This document shows positions 58,884 through 64,000 of a stretch of 64,000 nucleotides of DNA, one piece after another. Source of the DNA: Streptomyces luteolifulvus (GTDB lineage: Bacteria; Actinomycetota; Actinomycetes; Streptomycetales; Streptomycetaceae); NCBI RefSeq assembly GCF_008806595.1, contig NZ_VZRB01000004.1:248001-312000 (forward strand). The letters are read 5' to 3'. Under the pieces are notes generated by a model. The model searched no databases. It worked only from the letters and a program-made list of their open reading frames with translations, and was not told the DNA's origin. The stretch's first letter is position 1, and every line of letters begins with the position of its first letter. Both the position numbers and the translations under genes were made by a program.

Positions 58884-60434
58884 ATGGCGGGACCCGTCCT
58901 GGAAATGCGCTCGATCGTCAAGACCTTTCCCGGTGTCAAAGCGCTGTCGGACGTCACACTGACCGTCCGTCAGGGCGAGGTCCACGCCATCTGCGGTGAG
59001 AACGGCGCCGGGAAGTCGACCCTGATGAAGGTGCTCTCCGGCGTCCATCCGCACGGCAGTTACGAGGGCGAGATCCTCTTCGAGCAGGAGGTCTGCCGGT
59101 TCAAGGACATCCGGGCGAGCGAGCAGCACGGCATCGTCATCATCCACCAGGAGCTGGCGCTGGTGCCGTTCCTCTCCCTCGCGGAGAACATCTTCCTCGG
59201 CAACGAGCACGCCACGCGCGGGTTCATCAACTGGAACGACACGCTCAGGCACGCCACCGCACTGCTGCGCCGGGTCGGTCTCGACGACCACCCGGAGACC
59301 CGGGTCGCCGACATCGGCGTGGGCAAGCAGCAGCTGGTGGAGATCGCGAAGGCGCTGTCGAAGAAGGTCAAGCTGCTCATCCTGGACGAGCCGACCGCGG
59401 CCCTCAACGACGAGGACAGCGGCAAACTCCTCGATCTCATCCTGGAGTTGAAGAAGCAGGGCATCACCTCGATCATCATCTCCCACAAACTCAACGAGAT
59501 CCGCAGGGTCGCCGACTCGGTGACGATCATCCGCGACGGCAAGTCCATCGAGACCCTCGATGTGAAGGCGCCGGAGACCACCGAGGACCGGATCATCAGC
59601 GGCATGGTCGGCCGCGACCTCGACCACCGCTTCCCCGAGCGCACCCCGCACCAGGCGGAGGTGGGCGCGGCGCCGGCCCTGGAGATCCGCAACTGGACCG
59701 TGCACCACCCGATCGACCAGCAGCGCACGGTCGTCGACGACGTGTCCCTCCAGGTGCGGCGCGGGGAGATCGTCGGTGTGGCGGGCCTGATGGGCGCCGG
59801 CCGCACCGAGCTCGCGATGAGCGTGTTCGGGCGGACGTACGGCCGGTACGCCGGCGGCACGGTCCTCAAGGACGGCAAGGAGATCCGGACGAAGACCGTC
59901 GCGGAGGCGGTCGGCCACGGCATCGCCTACGTCACCGAGGACCGCAAGCACTACGGCCTCAACCTCATCGACACGATCAACCGGAACATCTCGCTGACCG
60001 CGCTCGGCAAGGTCGCCAAGCGGGGGATCGTCGACGAGCACGAGGAGCGCCAGGTCTCCGAGGGCTACCGCACGTCCATGAACATCAAGGCGCCGACCGT
60101 CTTCGAGCCGGTGGGCAAGCTGTCCGGCGGCAACCAGCAGAAGGTCGTCCTCAGCAAGTGGATCTTCGCGGGTCCGGACGTGCTGATCCTGGACGAGCCG
60201 ACACGCGGCATCGACGTCGGCGCCAAGTACGAGATCTACACGGTCATCGACCAGCTGGCCGCCCAGGGCAAGGCGGTCGTCTTCATCTCCTCCGAGCTGC
60301 CCGAACTGCTCGGCATGTGCGACCGCATCTACACCATGGCCGCCGGGCGGCTCACGGGCGAGGTCCCGAGGGCCGAGGCCACGCAGGAAGTGCTGATGCG
60401 CCAGATGACGAAGGACAAAGAGGTGACCCGATGA
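58884..60434 (+). CDS. gguA: Sugar ABC transporter ATPase with two nucleotide-binding domains (GguA type)
   Basis: 516 residues from the ATG at 58884, 32 bases after the receptor gene. Domain 1 has Walker [10 protein letters not shown]-loop region, a degenerate signature [13 protein letters not shown] and Walker [12 protein letters not shown]. Domain 2 has a degenerate Walker A ([11 protein letters not shown]) and a clear signature LSGGNQQKV and [13 protein letters not shown]. This is the standard CUT2 (ribose/xylose/galactose) ATPase, with one strong ATP site. The GguA-type name follows its ChvE-like receptor and permease; exact sugar unknown. Confidence 0.93.
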   Translation: MAGPVLEMRSIVKTFPGVKALSDVTLTVRQGEVHAICGENGAGKSTLMKVLSGVHPHGSYEGEILFEQEVCRFKDIRASEQHGIVIIHQELALVPFLSLAENIFLGNEHATRGFINWNDTLRHATALLRRVGLDDHPETRVADIGVGKQQLVEIAKALSKKVKLLILDEPTAALNDEDSGKLLDLILELKKQGITSIIISHKLNEIRRVADSVTIIRDGKSIETLDVKAPETTEDRIISGMVGRDLDHRFPERTPHQAEVGAAPALEIRNWTVHHPIDQQRTVVDDVSLQVRRGEIVGVAGLMGAGRTELAMSVFGRTYGRYAGGTVLKDGKEIRTKTVAEAVGHGIAYVTEDRKHYGLNLIDTINRNISLTALGKVAKRGIVDEHEERQVSEGYRTSMNIKAPTVFEPVGKLSGGNQQKVVLSKWIFAGPDVLILDEPTRGIDVGAKYEIYTVIDQLAAQGKAVVFISSELPELLGMCDRIYTMAAGRLTGEVPRAEATQEVLMRQMTKDKEVTR

Positions 60435-61678
60435 GCACCGAACTGACGGACCAGGTCCCGGCCGCGGCGCCGCCCGGGAAGAGCGGGGGTTCGGCCTCCG
60501 GCGGCGGACTGCTCCAGCTGATGCTGGACGGCCTGCGCCGCAACATGCGCCAGTACGGCATGCTGATCGCGCTCGGCCTGATCGTCGCCCTCTTCGCCGT
60601 CTGGACCGACGGCGACCTGCTGCTGCCGCGGAACGTCTCCAACCTGGTCCTGCAGAACAGCTACATCCTGATCCTCGCGATCGGCATGATGCTGGTGATC
60701 ATCGCCGGCCATATCGACCTGTCGGTCGGCTCGCTGACCGCGTTCGTGGGCGCCTTCGCCGCCGTGCTGACGGTGCAGCACAGCGTGGCGTGGCCGTTCG
60801 CCGTGGCGCTGTGTCTGCTGGTGGGCGCGGTGGCGGGCTCCGTACAGGGCTTCCTGATCGCGTATCTCGGCATACCGTCGTTCATCGTCACCCTCGCGGG
60901 CATGCTGCTCTTCCGCGGTCTGACGGAGATCTTCCTGGAGGGCCAGACCCTCGGCCCGTTCCCGGACGGTCTGCAGAAGATGGGCAACGGCTTCCTGCCG
61001 GAGACCGGGCCCGAGACCAACTACCACAACATCACGCTGCTGCTGGGCCTCGCGCTGATCGTCTTCGCGGTCCTCCAGGAGGTCCGCGACCGCAGGCGGC
61101 AGCAGGAGTTCTCGCTGGACGTGCTGCCCAGGAACATCTTCCTGCTCAAGCTCACCGCCATCGTCGCCGCGATCCTCGTCGTCACGATGCTGCTCGCCAG
61201 CTACAAGGGCGCGCCGATCGTGCTGATCATCCTCGGCGTGCTGGTGGTCGGCTACGGCTACGTCATGCGCAACGCGGTCTTCGGCCGTCATATCTACGCG
61301 ATCGGCGGCAATCTGCCGGCGGCGAAGCTGTCCGGCGTCAAGGACAAGAAGGTCACCTTCCATGTCTTCCTGAACATGGGCGTGCTCGCGGCCCTGGCGG
61401 GTCTGGTGGTCGCCGCCCGTCTGAACGCGGCCTCGCCGAAGGCGGGCCTGAACTTCGAACTCGAGGCGATCGCCTCGTCGTTCATCGGTGGCGCGTCCAT
61501 GAGCGGCGGTGTGGGCACCGTCCTCGGCGCGATCATCGGTGGTCTCGTCCTCGGTGTGCTGAACAACGGCATGAACCTCCTCAGCGTCGGCACCGACTGG
61601 CAGCAGGTCATCAAGGGCCTGGCCCTGTTGGCCGCGGTCGGCTTCGACGTGTGGAACAAGCGCAAGTCCGGTTCGTAA
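60431..61678 (+). CDS. gguB: Sugar ABC transporter permease (GguB type)
   Basis: 415 residues from the ATG at 60431, overlapping the ATPase stop (ATGA), so coupled. A Gly/Ser-rich N-terminus precedes about ten to eleven membrane segments; the family box is [20 protein letters not shown], later [20 protein letters not shown]. An unusually long central region ([20 protein letters not shown], then [17 protein letters not shown]) is typical of XylH/GguB-size permeases. Forms the channel with the ATPase; sugar import at the membrane. Confidence 0.93.
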   Translation: MSTELTDQVPAAAPPGKSGGSASGGGLLQLMLDGLRRNMRQYGMLIALGLIVALFAVWTDGDLLLPRNVSNLVLQNSYILILAIGMMLVIIAGHIDLSVGSLTAFVGAFAAVLTVQHSVAWPFAVALCLLVGAVAGSVQGFLIAYLGIPSFIVTLAGMLLFRGLTEIFLEGQTLGPFPDGLQKMGNGFLPETGPETNYHNITLLLGLALIVFAVLQEVRDRRRQQEFSLDVLPRNIFLLKLTAIVAAILVVTMLLASYKGAPIVLIILGVLVVGYGYVMRNAVFGRHIYAIGGNLPAAKLSGVKDKKVTFHVFLNMGVLAALAGLVVAARLNAASPKAGLNFELEAIASSFIGGASMSGGVGTVLGAIIGGLVLGVLNNGMNLLSVGTDWQQVIKGLALLAAVGFDVWNKRKSGS

Positions 61679-61679
61679 G

Positions 61680-61711
61680 AGTTCCCCGCGCTCTTTGGGG
61701 CGCGGGGAACT
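61680..61711 (+). terminator. Hairpin after the permease gene
   Basis: AGTTCCCCGCGC (61680-61691) pairs perfectly with GCGCGGGGAACT (61700-61711) around CTCTTTGG-type loop bases. It starts right after the stop and may partly separate the importer from the mutarotase. Confidence 0.7.
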
Positions 61712-61749
61712 GCGGGCACCCTTTCAACTCACTCCACGGGAGCCGCTCC

Positions 61750-62901
61750 ATGGAACTGAACAGACGCACGGTCATCGCGGGAGCCGCGGCGGCGGGGCTC
61801 GCCGCGACCACCCTCGGCGGCACCGCCGAGGCCGCCACCGGCGGCCGGGCGCCGTCGAAGAAGCTCTTCGGCAGGCTCGCCGACGGCACGAAGATCTACC
61901 GCTGGTCCCTGGCCAACGGCGCCACGAGGCTCAAGGTCCTCTCCTACGGCGGCATCGTCCAGTCCCTGGAGATCCCCGACCGGCACGGCCGCTACAGGAA
62001 CGTGTCCCTGGGCTTCGACACCATCGAGGAGTACGTCGCGAAGAGCCCGTACTTCGGAGCGCTGATCGGCCGCTACGGCAACCGCATAGCAAATGGGCAG
62101 TTCACCCTCGACGGCAAGAGCTACCAGCTCTCCGTCAACGACGGCGTCAACAGCCTGCACGGCGGCGTCAAGGGCTTCGACAAGCGCGTGTGGGACATCG
62201 AGCCGTTCACCAAGGGCTCCGACGTGGGCCTCTGCCTGTACCGCACGAGCCTCGACGGGGAGATGGGCTACCCGGGCACGCTCAAGGTGAAGGTCACCTA
62301 CACCCTCACCCGGCACGGCGACTGGCGCATCGACTACGAGGCCACCACCGACAAGGCCACCGTCGTCAACCTGACCAGCCACGTCTACTGGAACCTCGCC
62401 GGCGAGGGCAGCGGCTCGATCTACGACCACGAGCTGAAGATCGCCGCCTCCCGTTACACGCCCGTCGACCCGGGGCTGATCCCCACGGGCGAGCTCGCCG
62501 GGGTCGCGGGCACCCCCTTCGACTTCCGCAAGGCCAGGACCATCGGCCGGGACATCCGCGTCGCGGACCAGCAGCTCCTCCACGGCAAGGGATTCGACCA
62601 CAACTGGGTCCTCGACAAGGGGATCACGGGCCGGCCCGAGTGGATCGCCACACTGAAGGACCGCGCCTTCGGCCGCACCCTGAAGATGGCCACGACGGAG
62701 CCCGGGCTGCAGTTCTACTCCGGCAACTTCCTCGACGGCACCCTCGTCGGCACCGGCGGCCACATCTACCGCCAGGGTGACGCGCTCTGCCTGGAGACGC
62801 AGCACTTCCCGGACTCGCCGAACCACGCGTCCTTCCCGTCGACGGTGCTGCGGCCGGGGCAGACCTACAGGTCGACGACGATTCACTCGTTCAGCGCGTA
62901 G
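61750..62901 (+). CDS. galM: Tat-exported aldose 1-epimerase (mutarotase)
   Basis: 383 residues from the ATG at 61750, with CACGGGAG upstream. Twin-arginine signal NRRTVIAGAAAAGLAATTLG, cleavage near AEA/AT. Mutarotase fold: LKVLSYGGIVQSLEIPDRHG, LIGRYGNRIANGQF, SLHGGVKGFDKRVWD, the catalytic His in NLTSHVYWNLAG, GLQFYSGNFLDG and a Glu in LCLETQHFPDSPNH. It interconverts alpha and beta anomers of sugars outside the cell, feeding the preceding importer. Export of GalM-type enzymes is common in Streptomyces. Confidence 0.92.
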   Translation: MELNRRTVIAGAAAAGLAATTLGGTAEAATGGRAPSKKLFGRLADGTKIYRWSLANGATRLKVLSYGGIVQSLEIPDRHGRYRNVSLGFDTIEEYVAKSPYFGALIGRYGNRIANGQFTLDGKSYQLSVNDGVNSLHGGVKGFDKRVWDIEPFTKGSDVGLCLYRTSLDGEMGYPGTLKVKVTYTLTRHGDWRIDYEATTDKATVVNLTSHVYWNLAGEGSGSIYDHELKIAASRYTPVDPGLIPTGELAGVAGTPFDFRKARTIGRDIRVADQQLLHGKGFDHNWVLDKGITGRPEWIATLKDRAFGRTLKMATTEPGLQFYSGNFLDGTLVGTGGHIYRQGDALCLETQHFPDSPNHASFPSTVLRPGQTYRSTTIHSFSA

Positions 62902-63025
62902 GGGCTCCACCTGGTGTGCTGCGCGTCACCCGGCCCCGGACGCTGGAAGCGGGCCCTCGGTTCCCGAACTCACACCTCTTTCACACGCGTTGAACAACGC
63001 CACCCCAGTAGCCGTACCTAAGGGC

Positions 63026-63087
63026 GGCCCGTGCTCCCCCGCACGGGCCACCCAGACGACGGGCCCGGTCGTTCCCCACCGGGCCCG
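63026..63087 (+). promoter_or_regulatory. Two tandem hairpins in the aminotransferase leader
   Basis: GGCCCGTGC-TCCCCC-GCACGGGCC (63026-63049) and CGGGCCCGGT-n8-ACCGGGCCCG (63060-63087) are perfect stems of 9 and 10 bp directly before the ribosome site at 63096. A possible promoter (TTGAAC at 62990) lies upstream. They could terminate the mutarotase transcript or control the aminotransferase. Confidence 0.55.
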
Positions 63088-63106
63088 CCACATACGGAGG
63101 CTCCCC

Positions 63107-64000
63107 TTGGCTGACAACGTCACCTCGCTGTTCCGCAGCACCGCGGCGCACAGCCCGTCGATGGCTGCGTTGACGCGAGAAGGCGACGGCTCGGGCCCAG
63201 TGGACTTCTGTATCCCGTGCAACCCGTACTTCCCCACGCCGGCCATGTTCGACGAGATGTCGTCCAGGCTGCGCGACATCATCACGTACTACCCGAGCAG
63301 CGCCGACACCATCACGGCCGAGCTGTGCAGTCTGCTCCAGCTGCCGCCGCAGTGCGTGGCGATGGGGAACGGCTCCACGGAGCTGATCACCTGGATCGAC
63401 CATCTGCTGGTCCGTGAGTCCCTCGCCATCCCCGTCCCCACCTTCGGCCGCTGGACCGACCAGCCGATGGAGACCGGCAAGCGGGTCGACATGTTCCCGC
63501 TCCAGGAGTCCAGCGGCTTCGCCCTCGACCTCGCGCAGTACGCCGAGTTCATCCGGGCGCGCGGCACCCGCGTCGCCGTCATCTGCAACCCGAACAACCC
63601 CGACGGCGGTTTTCTGCACAAGCACGCCATCGTGCAGTTCATGGACGCGATGGCCGACCTGGACCTGGTGGTCATCGACGAGTCGTTCCTGGAGTTCGCG
63701 GACGCCGAGGTCGAGCCCAGCGTCGTCCAGGAGGCCATGCTGCGGCCGAACGTCGTCGTGCTGCGCAGCCTGGGCAAGAACTTCGGCCTGCACGGCATCC
63801 GCTTCGGCTATCTGGTGGCCAACCCGGCGCTCGCCGGCCGGGTCCGTTCCATGCTGCCGAAGTGGAACCTCAACTCCTTCGCTGAGTACGTGGTGTTCAT
63901 GCTCAAGGAGCACGGCGCCGAGTACGCGTCGAGCCTGCGCCAGGTGCACCGTGACCGCCTGGACATGGCGAGCCAGCTCTCCGCGCTGCCCGGACTGACG
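63107..64000 (+). CDS. PLP-dependent aminotransferase (class I/II, HisC/CobD-like), N-terminal part
   Basis: 298 codons to the right edge, from a TTG at 63107 with GGAGG six bases upstream. Fold-type I aminotransferase: IITYYPSSADTITAELCSLL, AMGNGSTELITWID for phosphate binding, VICNPNNPDGG, VVIDESFLEFAD with the PLP Asp, and the Schiff-base Lys in LRSLGKNFGLHGIRFGYL. This layout is that of histidinol-phosphate/threonine-phosphate-type enzymes, but the substrate cannot be fixed and the C-terminus is missing. Confidence 0.9.
   Translation, partial: MADNVTSLFRSTAAHSPSMAALTREGDGSGPVDFCIPCNPYFPTPAMFDEMSSRLRDIITYYPSSADTITAELCSLLQLPPQCVAMGNGSTELITWIDHLLVRESLAIPVPTFGRWTDQPMETGKRVDMFPLQESSGFALDLAQYAEFIRARGTRVAVICNPNNPDGGFLHKHAIVQFMDAMADLDLVVIDESFLEFADAEVEPSVVQEAMLRPNVVVLRSLGKNFGLHGIRFGYLVANPALAGRVRSMLPKWNLNSFAEYVVFMLKEHGAEYASSLRQVHRDRLDMASQLSALPGLT

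Overview
The window is a stretch of a Streptomyces chromosome core. G+C is very high with strong third-position GC bias, GTG and TTG starts with GGAGG-type ribosome sites are common, and there is one tRNA, no transposase and no phage or plasmid genes. The order fasR-fabD-fabH-acpP-fabF, aceE next to a DUF3052 gene and a peroxiredoxin, and tandem terD genes is what I know from the S. coelicolor SCO23xx-SCO24xx region; this was recognised from memory, not searched.

Layout. 1-13 kb: the start of a DHA2 drug exporter, a zinc-ribbon/peptidoglycan-binding membrane protein, a HAD phosphatase, a TMEM165/GDT1 cation transporter behind a clear yybP-ykoY (manganese) riboswitch, a secreted HNH nuclease, a PhoD-type phosphatase, an FAD enzyme, DedA, DUF2277, a ketopantoate reductase, a VOC protein, tRNA-Val(UAC) and a coiled-coil membrane protein. 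12.7-18.6 kb: three envelope genes on the minus strand (secreted amidase, polysaccharide deacetylase-like protein, large class A penicillin-binding protein). The PBP has four copies of a cytoplasmic ADETMQLKVD motif and lacks the Ser and Lys of its transpeptidase SxxK box. 19-29 kb: a ter island with an aldolase-like gene, a fused phosphoribosyltransferase/TRSP/StiP gene and a HAD phosphatase in one operon, divergent from a TerD with a repeat tail, plus TerA-like, DUF475 (TerC-type), two TerD genes, a peroxiredoxin and DUF3052. 29.4-38.7 kb: pyruvate dehydrogenase E1, a small K+ channel, a GC-rich repetitive gap, a decayed exporter fragment, DUF1023 and DUF4429 proteins, MerR, a beta-lactamase-fold hydrolase and a pirin. 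38.9-43.9 kb: the housekeeping fatty-acid synthase operon with its activator FasR.

44-54 kb: DUF3145, an SGNH lipoprotein, a secreted pyroglutamyl-peptidase-like protein with Ser in place of the catalytic Cys, an EI24/CysZ membrane protein, a serine hydrolase, about 1 kb of repeats (five 54-bp units plus a structured element), a medium-chain reductase divergent from MarR, and a zinc-ribbon membrane protein whose 3' end has been tandemly copied downstream. 54-64 kb: a sugar module with an acid-sugar dehydratase, a zinc alcohol dehydrogenase, an unknown barrel-like enzyme, a ChvE/GguA/GguB-type ABC importer and a Tat-exported mutarotase, then the start of a PLP aminotransferase. Two starts in the sugar module share repeated CGAAC operator-like boxes.

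The strongest unexplained signal is a ~155-bp intergenic element present twice (38.7 and 51.1 kb). It folds into the same long hairpin in both copies, and one inner base pair has changed on both sides (G-C to C-G).
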